64,000 nt of DNA from Nocardioides sp. GY 10113 (GTDB taxonomy: Bacteria; Actinomycetota; Actinomycetes; Propionibacteriales; Nocardioidaceae). The stretch is taken from assembly GCF_004919105.1 (NCBI RefSeq), contig NZ_STGK01000016.1, positions 1 through 64,000 of the forward strand, read 5' to 3'. The notes below the pieces were generated by a model that saw only the letters and a program-made list of their open reading frames with translations, was not told the DNA's origin and ran no database searches. The stretch's first letter is position 1. Every line of letters starts with the position of its first letter. Both the position numbers and the translations under genes were made by a program. This document shows positions 47,793 through 56,923 of the stretch, one piece after another.

Positions 47793-48365
47793 GTGACCGA
47801 GGCGGACCTGACCAGCTTCTGCGCCGTCGTGCTCGCCGGCGGCCGCGCGACCCGCCTCGGCGGCTTCGACAAGGCCTCCATCGAGGTCCACGGCAGGACA
47901 CTGCTCGAGCGCGGTCTGGACGCGGTCGTCGACGCCGCCGAGGTAGTCGTGGTCGGCGAGCAGGTGCCCACCGAGCGACCGGTCACCTTCGTGGTCGAGG
48001 ACCCGGCGTACGGCGGACCGGTGGCCGGCCTGCTCACCGGGCGGGACCACCTGCTGCGGCGGACGCCGACCCTGGCGGTGCTGGCCGTCGACATGCCGTT
48101 CCTCACCCCGAGCACGTTCCGCCGGCTGCACCGCGCCGCGCTCGGCCACGACGGCGCGGTGCTGACCGACCCGGGCGGTCGGCGGCAGCTCGCCTTCGTC
48201 GTCGACCTCGCCCGCCTGGACCGGGTCCGCCCCGACCGCGAGGCCCAGCACGGGGCGGCGCTGCACCGGCTCCTGGCGCCGCTGGACCTGGTCGAGGTAC
48301 CGGGTATCGGTGACGAGCACCGCGACATCGACACCTGGGCCGACCTGCGCGACGCGGCGGACTGA
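47793..48365 (+). CDS. mobA: Molybdenum cofactor guanylyltransferase MobA-like
   Basis: The 190-residue nucleotidyltransferase has the GTP-binding signature LAGGRATRLGGFDKA, a mid-domain VEDPAYGGPVAGLL and the metal-site motif LAVDMPFLTP. It transfers GMP to molybdopterin. I used GTG 47793; ATG 47775 would add six residues (MCQSAD) and cannot be excluded. Next to it is a DUF6457 gene, which often accompanies mobA in actinobacteria. Confidence 0.88.
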   Translation: MTEADLTSFCAVVLAGGRATRLGGFDKASIEVHGRTLLERGLDAVVDAAEVVVVGEQVPTERPVTFVVEDPAYGGPVAGLLTGRDHLLRRTPTLAVLAVDMPFLTPSTFRRLHRAALGHDGAVLTDPGGRRQLAFVVDLARLDRVRPDREAQHGAALHRLLAPLDLVEVPGIGDEHRDIDTWADLRDAAD

Positions 48366-48433
48366 GCCCGAGCCCCGCCCGACAACCCCGGGGGCCCTTG
48401 TCTTCGCCCCCCTGCGGAGGTCACTCTGGTCGG

Positions 48434-48772
48434 GTGAACCTCCACGACTGGATCGATGAGGTCTGCGACCTCCTCGACATCGAGTCCGAGGCCGACGAAG
48501 GGCTGCTCAACGACCTCGCCGACCGGGCGGTGGCGAACGTGCACGCCGCCGCGGGACCGGTCACGGCGTTCCTGGTCGGCGTGGCGGCCGGCGCCACCGA
48601 TGCCGACCCGGATCGCGTCGAGCGGATGGTCGAGCGGGTCCAGGGCCTCGCCGACGCCTGGGACCGGCCCGCCGGCGTGGTCGAGGAGGAGATCGAGGAC
48701 GTCGAGGTCGAGGAGCTCCCGGCCGCGGACGCGCCGGCGGACGAGTACGACGACGAGGACTCGCTCGTCTGA
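48434..48772 (+). CDS. DUF6457 domain protein (molybdopterin-associated)
   Basis: The 112-residue acidic protein starts at GTG 48434 (VNLHDWIDEVCDLLDIE). The helical DUF6457 domain (LLNDLADRAVANVHAAAGPVTAFLVGVAAG) is followed by a very acidic tail ending DEYDDEDSLV. In several actinobacteria this domain is fused to, or adjacent to, MobA, as here, which suggests a helper role in molybdenum-cofactor guanylation. That link is from gene order. Confidence 0.75.
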   Translation: MNLHDWIDEVCDLLDIESEADEGLLNDLADRAVANVHAAAGPVTAFLVGVAAGATDADPDRVERMVERVQGLADAWDRPAGVVEEEIEDVEVEELPAADAPADEYDDEDSLV

Positions 48773-48814
48773 GCCACCCGTGCCCGGCGACCGCGGACCG
48801 GGCAGACTGGCGGC

Positions 48815-49789
48815 ATGCGCGCCGTCACCGTGACCGAGCCCGGCGGACCCGAGGTCCTGACCATCGCCGACGTCCCCGACCCCGTCGCGGGTCCGGGCGA
48901 GGTCGTCGTCCAGGTGGCCGCCACCGCCGTCAACCGCGCCGACCTCCTGCAGCGCCAGGGCTTCTACCCGCCCCCGCCAGGCGCCTCGGAGATCCTCGGG
49001 CTGGAGTGCTCCGGCACGGTGGCCGAGGTGGGCGAGGGCGTCGAGGGCCTCGAGGTCGGCGACGAGGTCTGCGCGCTGCTCGCCGGCGGCGGGTACGCCG
49101 AGCGGGTGGCGGTCCCGGCCGGCCAGCTGATGCCGGTGCCCGCCGGGGTCGACCTGGTCACCGCGGCCGCGCTCCCGGAGGTGGCGTGCACGGTGTGGTC
49201 GAACGTCTTCATGGTCGCGGGGCTGCGACCCGACGAGGTGTTCCTGGTGCACGGCGGAGGGGGCGGGATCGGCACGTTCGCCATCCAGCTCGCCTCCACG
49301 ATGGGGGCGCGCGTCTTCACCACGGCCGGCAGCGAGGCGAAGCGCGAGCGCTGCCGCGAGCTCGGCGCCGAGGTGGCCATCGACTATCGCGAGGAGGACT
49401 TCGTGGAGGTGGTCCGCGCCCACACTGACGGTGCGGGGGCCGACGTCGTGCTCGACAACATGGGCGCCAAGTACCTGGGCCGCAACGTCGACGTGCTCGC
49501 CGACTCCGGCCGGCTGGTGATCATCGGCATGCAGGGCGGGGTCAAGGCGGAGCTGAACATCGCCCAGCTCCTGGGCAAGCGGGGCGCGGTGATCGCGACC
49601 GCGCTGCGCTCGCGCCCGATCGAGGACAAGGCGCGGATCTGCGCGTCGGTGGTGGAGCACGTCTGGCCGCTGGTGGCCGACGGCTCGGTGCTGCCGGTGG
49701 TCGGCAGGGCGCTGCCGATCGAGGAGGTCGCCGAGGCCCACCGGCTGCTGGACGGCGACAACGTCGGCAAGGTGCTGCTGACCTTCTGA
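48815..49789 (+). CDS. NAD(P)H:quinone oxidoreductase, zinc-independent MDR family
   Basis: The 324-residue protein is a medium-chain reductase of the quinone-oxidoreductase (PIG3/QOR) branch: NRADLLQRQGFYPPPPGAS, GLECSGTVAEVGEGVEG, and the NADPH-binding HGGGGGIGTFAIQLA. Zinc-binding cysteines of alcohol dehydrogenases are absent. It likely reduces quinones or enals with NADPH in the cytoplasm. The start is ATG 48815. It stands before bpa on the same strand. Confidence 0.92.
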   Translation: MRAVTVTEPGGPEVLTIADVPDPVAGPGEVVVQVAATAVNRADLLQRQGFYPPPPGASEILGLECSGTVAEVGEGVEGLEVGDEVCALLAGGGYAERVAVPAGQLMPVPAGVDLVTAAALPEVACTVWSNVFMVAGLRPDEVFLVHGGGGGIGTFAIQLASTMGARVFTTAGSEAKRERCRELGAEVAIDYREEDFVEVVRAHTDGAGADVVLDNMGAKYLGRNVDVLADSGRLVIIGMQGGVKAELNIAQLLGKRGAVIATALRSRPIEDKARICASVVEHVWPLVADGSVLPVVGRALPIEEVAEAHRLLDGDNVGKVLLTF

Positions 49790-49843
49790 CCGAGTGGCGC
49801 GCTCGCCCGCTGGCGCTGTGGTGCGCTGGCTAGGGTGAGGCAC

Positions 49844-50461
49844 ATGAGCGAGAAGCCCTCCGCCCAGGACGCGCCCGGCCCGGCCGACCCGCAGCGGATC
49901 ATCGTGGTCGGCCCCGACGGGCAGCCCGTCGGCTCGGTGCCGGCGAGCGCGATGACCGAGCACGTCGCCGACGGCGCCGGGGACGCGGGCGAGGACGACG
50001 GCGAACGGTCCCTCACCGACCTGGTCGAGCAGCCCGCGAAGGTGATGCGTATCGGCAGCATGATCCGGCAGCTGCTGGAGGAGGTGAAGTCGGCGCCGCT
50101 GGACGAGGCCAGCCGGCTGCGCCTCGCCGAGATCCACCGCGCGTCGATCTCGGAGCTGGAGCAGGGCCTGGCGCCCGAGCTGATCGAGGAGCTGGAGCGC
50201 CTCTCGCTGCCGTTCGACGAGGCCGCGACGCCCTCGGAGGCCGAGCTCCGGATCGCCCAGGCCCAGCTGGTCGGATGGCTGGAGGGGCTGTTCCACGGCA
50301 TCCAGACGGCGATCTACGCCCAGCAGATGGCCGCCCGGGCCCAGTTCGAGCAGATCCGGCGCGCGCTCCCCCAGGGCACGCCGATGCCCGGCATGCCGCA
50401 CCCGGAGGCCCACCAGCCCGACGGCGCGGAGGAGGGCCGCCCCGGCGGCATGTACCTCTAG
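49844..50461 (+). CDS. bpa: Bacterial proteasome activator Bpa
   Basis: The 205-residue protein matches Bpa: a disordered N-terminus with RIIVVGPDGQPVG, the conserved core SLTDLVEQPAKVMRIGSMIR, long helices that form the dodecameric ring, and a C-terminal GGMYL. The last residues correspond to the GQYL/HbYX-like tail that docks into the 20S proteasome. It opens the gate for ATP-independent degradation of unfolded proteins. Its presence shows that this is a proteasome-bearing actinobacterium. Confidence 0.9.
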   Translation: MSEKPSAQDAPGPADPQRIIVVGPDGQPVGSVPASAMTEHVADGAGDAGEDDGERSLTDLVEQPAKVMRIGSMIRQLLEEVKSAPLDEASRLRLAEIHRASISELEQGLAPELIEELERLSLPFDEAATPSEAELRIAQAQLVGWLEGLFHGIQTAIYAQQMAARAQFEQIRRALPQGTPMPGMPHPEAHQPDGAEEGRPGGMYL

Positions 50462-50489
50462 CCGGCGAACCCGGCCGGGCGGCGCCGGA

Positions 50490-51224
50490 TCAGGCGTGCC
50501 GCCGCTCCCGGCCCAGCCAGGAGACCAGGACGAGCCCGAGCAGGCCGGCCAGCGCCAGCGCGGCACCGGGCGCGACCAGCCGGCCGAGGGACGGCGGGTC
50601 GACGGCGGCACCCTCGACGGTGGTCAGGGTCGGCGTCGGCACCGCGGGCGGCGCCGGCCGCAGGTAGCCGTCGAGCTGCCCCTCCAGCTCGGCGGTCAGG
50701 CCGTCGGGCAGCAGCACCGCGCCGGTGCAGGGGTCGGCGTCGTAGTCGGCCTTGCTGGCGGGAGTCTCGCCGCGACCGATCTCGGTGCCGAAGAACAGGT
50801 AGGTGGCGTTCTTCTTCAGGCGGCCGACCAGGGGCTCGCCCGGCGGGTGGGAGATGTCGACGGTCAGCGTGCTGCCGGCGCCGGCCAGGCTGGTGAACCC
50901 CTTGGTCACCTCGACCGTGTGCTCCCATCCGCTGATCCGCAGCCCGCCGGCGCTGACCGGCTGGCGGCCGGTCACGCGGCCCGCGAAGACGGCGTCCACG
51001 CTGTCGGCGCGCGCCACCACGGCCGACTCGTCGGCGAGGTCGAGGTCGCCGCAGCCCGCGGGCAGCGCGGCACGGACGGCTCCGGGGACCGGCGTCGTCG
51101 CGGCGTGCGCGGCGCCCGCCGTACCCGCCGCACCGACCGGCACGGCGGCGACGACGAGCAGGGCGAGGGCGGTCGGGAGCAGTCGGCGCTGCGCGCCCGA
51201 GCGCGGGCGCGGGGAGCCGGTCAC
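50490..51224 (-). CDS. Exported, C-terminally membrane-anchored protein
   Basis: The 244-residue protein has a signal peptide (RRLLPTALALLVVAAVPVGA, cleavage near AHAAT), an extracytoplasmic β-rich domain (DSVDAVFAGRVTGRQPVSAG, WEHTVEVTKGF) with cysteines (AGCGDLD, DPCTGA), a Pro-rich spacer, and a C-terminal helix (GAALALAGLLGLVLVSWLGRERRHA). There is no LPxTG, so it is membrane-anchored. It overlaps the start of the HAD gene. Function unknown; the domain resembles TIMP-like or NTR-like inhibitor modules only weakly. Confidence 0.72.
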   Translation of the reverse strand: MTGSPRPRSGAQRRLLPTALALLVVAAVPVGAAGTAGAAHAATTPVPGAVRAALPAGCGDLDLADESAVVARADSVDAVFAGRVTGRQPVSAGGLRISGWEHTVEVTKGFTSLAGAGSTLTVDISHPPGEPLVGRLKKNATYLFFGTEIGRGETPASKADYDADPCTGAVLLPDGLTAELEGQLDGYLRPAPPAVPTPTLTTVEGAAVDPPSLGRLVAPGAALALAGLLGLVLVSWLGRERRHA

Positions 51225-52114
51225 GCGCCCATCCCAGCAGACGAGGCACCCGGGAACCAGCGCCGGATCTCGACCGCCGCGCCGTCCTCGTTGACCGATG
51301 CGGTGACCGCGTCCGCGGTCTGCTTCACCTCGTCGATGGCCTGGCCCATCGCGACGCCGCGCCGCGCCCAGGTGAGCATCTCCAGGTCGTTGCGGCCATC
51401 GCCGATCGCCAGGACGTCGTCGGCGGCGAGGCCGAGGGCCTCGGCGACGTAGGAGAGGCCGGAGGCCTTCGAGACGCCGACCGGCGCGAGGTCCAGCCAG
51501 GCGGTCCAGCCGATCGCGTAGTCGGTGCCGTGCAGGCCGAGCCCCTCGGCGAGCGCGACGAACTCCTCCACGGTGGCCTTGGGGTCACGGATGATCACGC
51601 GGCTGACCGGCGCCGAGACCATGTCCTCCACGTCGGCGACGGTGGTGTTGCCACCCAGCTCGCCGTCGGGGAACGGGGCCGAGACGCGGTAGCCGACGCC
51701 CCGCTCCTCGACCGCGACCAGCGCCTCCGGGTGCCGCTCGAGGACGGCACGCACCGCCGGCGCGGCATCGAAGGTGACCTCGTGGACCACCTCCATCGGC
51801 GGGTAGCGGAAGACCACGGCGCCGTTGGCGGCGACGACCCACAGCTGCTCGCCGTGGCCGTGCAGCTTGAGCAGGTCGGCGACCACGGTCATGTTGTGCG
51901 GGGCCCGCCCCGACGCCAGCACCACGTGGCAACCGGCGTCCAGGACGGACTGCACGGCGTCGTGGACGGCCGTGGTGACCTCCTCGTGGCTGGCGCCCTG
52001 TCCGTCGATCCAGCGCAGCAGCGTGCCGTCGATGTCGAGCGCGACGATCTTCGGTTGCCAGCCGGCGGGCAGCGGCTCCTTGGCCGATGCAGCCACGGGC
52101 AGGCGCTCAGCCAT
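51221..52114 (-). CDS. Cof-type HAD hydrolase
   Basis: The 297-residue enzyme shows the HAD motifs IVALDIDGTLLRW (I), VVLASGRA (II), Lys in VSKASGL (III) and AIGDGRNDLEML (IV), with the C2 cap of the Cof/sugar-phosphatase type between them. It should hydrolyse small phosphorylated metabolites. Its start overlaps the serS stop by 8 bp, so it is translated from the serS message. The downstream exported-protein gene also overlaps by 4 bp. Confidence 0.9.
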   Translation of the reverse strand: MAERLPVAASAKEPLPAGWQPKIVALDIDGTLLRWIDGQGASHEEVTTAVHDAVQSVLDAGCHVVLASGRAPHNMTVVADLLKLHGHGEQLWVVAANGAVVFRYPPMEVVHEVTFDAAPAVRAVLERHPEALVAVEERGVGYRVSAPFPDGELGGNTTVADVEDMVSAPVSRVIIRDPKATVEEFVALAEGLGLHGTDYAIGWTAWLDLAPVGVSKASGLSYVAEALGLAADDVLAIGDGRNDLEMLTWARRGVAMGQAIDEVKQTADAVTASVNEDGAAVEIRRWFPGASSAGMGA

Positions 52115-53399
52115 CGACGGCCCCCTGGGCCGCGCCGACCGGCGCCAGGACCTCGAGGCCGCCGAGGTAGGGCTGCAGCGCCTTCGGCACCCGCACCGAG
52201 CCGTCGGCCTGCTGGTGGGTCTCCAGGATCGCCACGATGGTGCGGGTGATCGCGGTGAGCGTGCCGTTGAGGGTGGCCACCGGCGTGGTCGGGCCCTCCT
52301 CGGAGCGGGTCCGGATGTCGAGGCGGCGGGCCTGGAACTCGGTGCAGTTCGAGGTCGAGGTGAGCTCGCGGTACTTGCCCTGCGTGGGGATCCACGCCTC
52401 GCAGTCGAACTTCCGGATCGCGCTCAGGCCCAGGTCGCCGGCTGCGATGTCGACCACCCGGTAGGCCAGCTCGAGCTTGTCCAGGAACTCCTTCTCCCAG
52501 GCCAGCAGCCGCTCGTGCTCGGCGTAGGACTCCTCCGGGGTGGTGTAGACGAACATCTCCACCTTGTCGAACCAGTGCACCCGGATGATGCCCTTGGTGT
52601 CCTTGCCGTGCGAGCCCGCCTCCTTGCGGAAGCAGGGGCTGAAGGCGGCGTACCGCTTGGGCAGCGTGGCCGCGTCGAGGATCTCGTCGGAGTGGTACGC
52701 CGCCATCGGCACCTCCGAGGTGCCGACCAGGTAGAGGTCCTCGCCCTCGATCCGGTAGACGTCGTCGGCGGCCTGGCCGAGGAACCCGGTGCCGTCCATC
52801 GCGCGCGGCTTGACCAGCGACGGCGCGATCACCTGGGTGAAGCCGGCTTCGCGGGCCTGGTCCATGGCCATGTTGACCAGCGCCAGCTCGAGCTGGGCGC
52901 CGACGCCGGTGAGGAAGTAGAAGCGCGAGCCGGAGACCTTCGCGCCGCGCTCGAGGTCGATCGCGCCCAGGAGCTTGCCGAGCTCGACGTGGTCGCGCGG
53001 CTCGAAGTCGAACTCACGCGGGGTGCCGACGTGCTCGATGACGACGAAGTCGTCCTCGCCGCCGGCGGGCGTCTCCTCCGCGGCCAGGTTCGGGATGCTG
53101 CCCAGGGCGGCGGTCCACTCGGCCTCGGCCTCGCCGCGAGCGGCCTCGGCGGCCTTCACCTCGGCGGCCAGGGCCTTGGTCCGGGCCAGCAGCTCCTGCT
53201 TCTCCTCGCCCTGCGCCCGGGGGATCAACGCGCCGAGCTGCTTCTGCTCGGCACGCTTGGCCTCGAACGTGGAGATCGCCTCCCGGCGGGCGGCGTCGGC
53301 GGACAGCGCGCGGTCCACGACGTCGTCGGACAGGCCGCGCTTGGCCTGGGCGGCGCGGACGCGGTCGGGCTCGTCACGAAGGGTGCGCGGGTCGATCAT
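52107..53399 (-). CDS. serS: Seryl-tRNA synthetase
   Basis: The 430-residue class II synthetase has the N-terminal coiled-coil arm (residues about 30-105, AKRAEQKQLGALIPRAQGEEKQELL), then motif 2 (FSPCFRKEAGSHGKDTKG) and the tRNA/serine-binding ELTSTSNCTEFQARR. Motif 3 lies near LTAITRTIVAILETHQ. Length is normal. It charges tRNA-Ser, two of which are encoded nearby (44.4 and 45.2 kb). The start is ATG 53399, and the gene leads a small operon with the HAD hydrolase. Confidence 0.97.
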   Translation of the reverse strand: MIDPRTLRDEPDRVRAAQAKRGLSDDVVDRALSADAARREAISTFEAKRAEQKQLGALIPRAQGEEKQELLARTKALAAEVKAAEAARGEAEAEWTAALGSIPNLAAEETPAGGEDDFVVIEHVGTPREFDFEPRDHVELGKLLGAIDLERGAKVSGSRFYFLTGVGAQLELALVNMAMDQAREAGFTQVIAPSLVKPRAMDGTGFLGQAADDVYRIEGEDLYLVGTSEVPMAAYHSDEILDAATLPKRYAAFSPCFRKEAGSHGKDTKGIIRVHWFDKVEMFVYTTPEESYAEHERLLAWEKEFLDKLELAYRVVDIAAGDLGLSAIRKFDCEAWIPTQGKYRELTSTSNCTEFQARRLDIRTRSEEGPTTPVATLNGTLTAITRTIVAILETHQQADGSVRVPKALQPYLGGLEVLAPVGAAQGAVDG

Positions 53400-53716
53400 G
53401 GGACGAGGCTATCCGGGAGGACCGCTTCCCCGCCGACTCGGGCGAGGCCCCGGACAGCGGCTCGGGCACGACGCACGGGCCCCGCCCCCGCGGTCCGGGC
53501 GGGGCGGGCCCCGGTCCCGCGCCAGAAATTGGGACCCTGTCCCGCCTTGAGACCGGTGGCACGTCAGCCGATAGGGGCGGCGAGGACCTCGGGGACCTCG
53601 ACTCGTCGGACTCGTCCGACCCGTTGCTGGGCCGGTCCGGCTCGAGGGCGGTCAATTCCCAACTGGGGGGTGGGGAATGGCGCCGCTCGACCGGCCGGAG
53701 CGCCCAGCCCGTCGAG
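53400..53716. other. Gene-free stretch upstream of serS
   Basis: No gene is supported. It includes GC-rich inverted sequence near 53478-53512 and short GACTCGTC repeats near 53600. The serS promoter should be here; a T-box, as found before some serS genes, was not recognised. Confidence 0.5.
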
Positions 53717-54724
53717 TCAGTACAGGGCGACCTTCTCCGGTGCGGGGAAGAGCTCGTCCAGCTCGGCCAGGTCCTCCGGGGTAGCCACCCAGGAGGACGC
53801 GGCCGCGTTGGCTGCCACCTGCTCCGGTCGGGTGGCGCCGGCGATCACGCTGGCCACCGGCTCCTGTGCGAGCAGCCAGCCGATCGCGACGGTGACCTCG
53901 CTGATCCCGCGCTCGCCGGCGAACTCGCCGTACGCACGCATCCGCGGGGAGACCGCCTCCTCCAGCAGGTGCTGGCGGGTGGTGGAGAGCCGCGTGCCCG
54001 CGGCGGCCGTGCCGGCGGCGTACTTGCCGGTGAGCAGCCCGTTGGCGAGCGGGAAGTACGGCAGCACGCCGAGCCCCAGCTCCCGGCTGGCCGGCAGCAC
54101 CTCGAGCTCCGCGCGACGGTCGAGCAGGTTGTAGTGGCTCTGGCTGGAGATGAACCGCTCCGTGCCGAGCTCGCGGGCGACGTACTCGGCCTGCGCGATC
54201 TGCCAGCCGGACCGGTTGGAGTGGCCCAGGTAGCGGACCTTGCCCTCCGCGACCAGCTCGTCGAGCGCCGCCAGGGTCTCCTCGATCGGGGTCAGCGGGT
54301 CGGGGGTGTGGAACTGGTAGAGGTCGATCCAGTCGGTACCGAGCCGGCGCAGCGACGCCTCGACGGCGTTCTTGAGGTAGCGGCGCGAGCCGCGGGCGCC
54401 GAAGTCGGGGCCGTTCGCGCCGCCCATGTCCATCCCGAACTTGGTCGCCACGATCGCCTCGTCGCGCCGCCGGCCCAGCGCCTTGCCGAGCCGCTCCTCG
54501 GCGAGCCCGGGGGTGGCGCCGTAGATGTCGGCGACGTCGAAGAGCGTGATCCCGGCGTCGAGCGCGGCGCCGACCACCTGGTCCGAGCCGCGCTGCGTCT
54601 CGCTGGCCGCGCCGGGGCGTCCGAGCACGTTGCAGCCCAGGCCGACGGCCGAGACCGCGAGGCCGGAGCGACCGAGGCGACGCAGCGGAACCGGGGCATC
54701 GGAGACGGCGGCGGTGTGGCTCAT
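53717..54724 (-). CDS. Aldo/keto reductase
   Basis: The 335-residue protein (ATG 54724, MSHTAAVSD) has the catalytic tetrad of the AKR family: Asp/Tyr in FDVADIYG, Lys in ATKFGMDMG and His in YQFHTPDP. The NADPH-site segment is SQSHYNLLDRRAE and later GATRPEQVAANAAA. It belongs to the AKR branch close to YajO/Gcy1-type enzymes. The substrate is unknown. The gene is divergent from the PAP2-DAGK fusion. Confidence 0.92.
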   Translation of the reverse strand: MSHTAAVSDAPVPLRRLGRSGLAVSAVGLGCNVLGRPGAASETQRGSDQVVGAALDAGITLFDVADIYGATPGLAEERLGKALGRRRDEAIVATKFGMDMGGANGPDFGARGSRRYLKNAVEASLRRLGTDWIDLYQFHTPDPLTPIEETLAALDELVAEGKVRYLGHSNRSGWQIAQAEYVARELGTERFISSQSHYNLLDRRAELEVLPASRELGLGVLPYFPLANGLLTGKYAAGTAAAGTRLSTTRQHLLEEAVSPRMRAYGEFAGERGISEVTVAIGWLLAQEPVASVIAGATRPEQVAANAAASSWVATPEDLAELDELFPAPEKVALY

Positions 54725-54794
54725 CCCACCGACGCTAGCGGTCGCGCACCCCGACAGGACCGGCGGCACCCCCGCGGTGCCCTATCCTCGCGGC

Positions 54795-56372
54795 GTGCTC
54801 GACCGACCCCGCCTGACCCCGCTGATCTGGGCCCTCGTCTGCCTCGCCGCGTTCACGACGCTGGCGGTCGGGGTCACCGCGGAGTGGGCCTGGCTGGTCG
54901 ATCTCGACGACCGGGGCCAGCCCGCGAGCGCGTGGGCGATCGACGGAGCGGTGCTGCCCCACGTGCTGCGGATGGTCGAGCTGGCCTTCGCCGCCGTCCC
55001 GATGACGGTGTACGCGATCGTCCTGGCGGCGGCCATGTGGTTCCGCGGCCACCGTCGCGCGGCCGTGCTGATCGCCGCGGTGATGGCCGGCTGCGGGCTC
55101 GCCACCCGGCTGGTCAAGCTGGGGATCGCGCGGGACCGCCCCGCCTGGCAGGACCCGGACTTCTACCTGAGCAGCCCGGCGTTCCCGTCCGCGCACGCGT
55201 CGTCCGCCGCCGCGCTCGGCGGGCTGCTGCTGGTGCTGATCACGATGCTGGTCCGTCGCGCAGCGATCCGCCGGCTGCTCGACGTACTGGTGGTGCTGGC
55301 CGTGCTGGTGGTCGCCGCCGACCGGGTGCTGCTCGGCCGGCACTACCCGACCGACGTGGTCGGCGGCCTGCTGCTGGGCGCCGCCAGCGTGCTGCTCGGG
55401 CTCGCCCTCTACAGCCCGTTGCCGCGCAGCCACGCGCGCAAGGCCGAGCCGCTCGCCGAGCCCTTCGCCGCCGGCCGCGACCTGGCGGTGGTGCTCAACC
55501 CGATCAAGGTCGACTCGGTCCCGCAGTTCCAGACGCTGGTGACCACGATGGCCCGCGAGGCCGGATGGAACGACCCGACCTGGCACCTCACCACCGTCGA
55601 GGACCCCGGCACCGGGCAGGCCGAGCAGGCCGCGATCGACGGTGCCGACCTGGTCATCGTCTGCGGCGGGGACGGCACGGTCCGCGAGGTCTGCGCCGAG
55701 CTCGCCGGCACCGGCATCCCGGTCGGGATCATCCCCGCCGGCACCGGCAACCTGCTCGCCCGCAACCTGGACATCCCGCTGTTCATCCGGGCGGCCATCG
55801 ACATCGCGCTGACCGGCCAGGACCGGGCGATCGACATGGTCGAGGTGACCGGCGACGGCCTGGAGAAGACGCACTTCATGGTGATGGCGGGGCTGGGCTT
55901 CGACGCCGCGATCATGGAGGGCGTCAACGAGGACATCAAGAAGAAGGTCGGCTGGCTGGCCTACGTGCTGTCCGGGCTGAAGGCCCTGATGTTCCCGGCG
56001 ATGAGGCTGGAGGTCTCCGTCGACGGCGGCCCGTTCACCAAGCACCGCGCCCGGACCTGCGTGATCGGCAACGTCGGCAGCCTGCAGGGCGGCATGGCAC
56101 TGCTCCCGGACGCCACGATCGACGACGGCCAGCTCGACGTCGTGCTGCTCTACCCGCGGCGGTTCTGGTCGTGGATCCCGCTGGTGCTGCGGGTGCTCAC
56201 CCGACGCGAGGCGAAGGCCGGGGAGTCGCTGGCCCGGATGACCGGTCGCACGGTGGTGGTCCGCGCCTCCCAGGACGTGCCCCGGCAGCTGGACGGCGAC
56301 ACGATCGGCACCGGCCGGGAGCTGGCCATGGAGTGCATCCACGGTCGGCTGCTCGTGCGGGTCCCCCGCTGA
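54795..56372 (+). CDS. PAP2 phosphatase-diacylglycerol kinase fusion protein
   Basis: The start is GTG 54795. The 525-residue protein joins an N-terminal membrane PAP2 lipid phosphatase to a C-terminal diacylglycerol-kinase-like catalytic domain. PAP2 motifs are KLGIARDRP, SSPAFPSAHASS and LLGRHYPTD, with about five transmembrane helices. The kinase domain begins near residue 230 and has LVIVCGGDGTVREV and IIPAGTGNLLARNL. One half removes a phosphate and the other adds one to lipids, suggesting cycling between phosphatidic acid and diacylglycerol or polyprenol forms. Such fusions are known in actinobacteria. Confidence 0.92.
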   Translation: MLDRPRLTPLIWALVCLAAFTTLAVGVTAEWAWLVDLDDRGQPASAWAIDGAVLPHVLRMVELAFAAVPMTVYAIVLAAAMWFRGHRRAAVLIAAVMAGCGLATRLVKLGIARDRPAWQDPDFYLSSPAFPSAHASSAAALGGLLLVLITMLVRRAAIRRLLDVLVVLAVLVVAADRVLLGRHYPTDVVGGLLLGAASVLLGLALYSPLPRSHARKAEPLAEPFAAGRDLAVVLNPIKVDSVPQFQTLVTTMAREAGWNDPTWHLTTVEDPGTGQAEQAAIDGADLVIVCGGDGTVREVCAELAGTGIPVGIIPAGTGNLLARNLDIPLFIRAAIDIALTGQDRAIDMVEVTGDGLEKTHFMVMAGLGFDAAIMEGVNEDIKKKVGWLAYVLSGLKALMFPAMRLEVSVDGGPFTKHRARTCVIGNVGSLQGGMALLPDATIDDGQLDVVLLYPRRFWSWIPLVLRVLTRREAKAGESLARMTGRTVVVRASQDVPRQLDGDTIGTGRELAMECIHGRLLVRVPR

Positions 56373-56449
56373 CCTCCGCGCGGTCGTGTGCCTGAGGTCC
56401 CGCTATACGGCGTGCTGAGGCACACGACCCAGCAGGCGCGACCTGAACC

Positions 56450-56842
56450 TCACAGCCGCGCCATGCGGGCGTGGGCGACCGCCTCGCCCTCCTCCGGGGA
56501 GAGCTCCTGGTCGCTGCTCCACGCCGCCACCGACTTCGCGTAGGTGCGGGCCTCGTTGCGGCCCCGGATCGAGGTCAGCACCACGCCGTCGCCGCCGTCG
56601 TCCAGCAGGGCCAGCGACCAGGAGAGCCGCCCGCCCATCTCCTCGAACGCGTCGTACCGGACCACCGCGAGGTGGCGCAGCGCACCCGCCGCCTCGGCCC
56701 GCAGGGCGGCCACCTCGGCGCGCAGGCCCGGGACGTCCTCGGGGAGGTCGGAGCCGGCGCCGGAGCGGCGCCGTCCGAGCACCGCGACGGCCAGCGCGGC
56801 CGCGGCGAGGACGAGGGCCAGACCGGAGAGCAGCAGTTCCAT
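56450..56842 (-). CDS. DUF4446 family membrane-anchored protein
   Basis: The 130-residue protein starts at ATG 56842 with one transmembrane helix (ELLLSGLALVLAAAALAVAV). A coiled-coil-like helix follows (GLRAEVAALRAEAAGALRHL), then the DUF4446 core (VVRYDAFEEMGGRLSWSLAL, GVVLTSIRGRNEARTYAK). Function is unknown; the family is conserved in Gram-positive bacteria. It is divergent from pheA. Confidence 0.88.
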   Translation of the reverse strand: MELLLSGLALVLAAAALAVAVLGRRRSGAGSDLPEDVPGLRAEVAALRAEAAGALRHLAVVRYDAFEEMGGRLSWSLALLDDGGDGVVLTSIRGRNEARTYAKSVAAWSSDQELSPEEGEAVAHARMARL

Positions 56843-56923
56843 GGCGGCGAGGGTAGTTCGCGCAGCGTCCCACCTCCGGCCGACCCGCCAGGCGCGGCCC
56901 CGGCGACCACTAACCTGAGCCGC

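Noticed and set aside
47780..50611. 943-codon minus-strand open frame
   Set aside because: It lies opposite mobA, the DUF6457 gene, the quinone oxidoreductase and bpa, has no domain, and is a GC-bias artefact.
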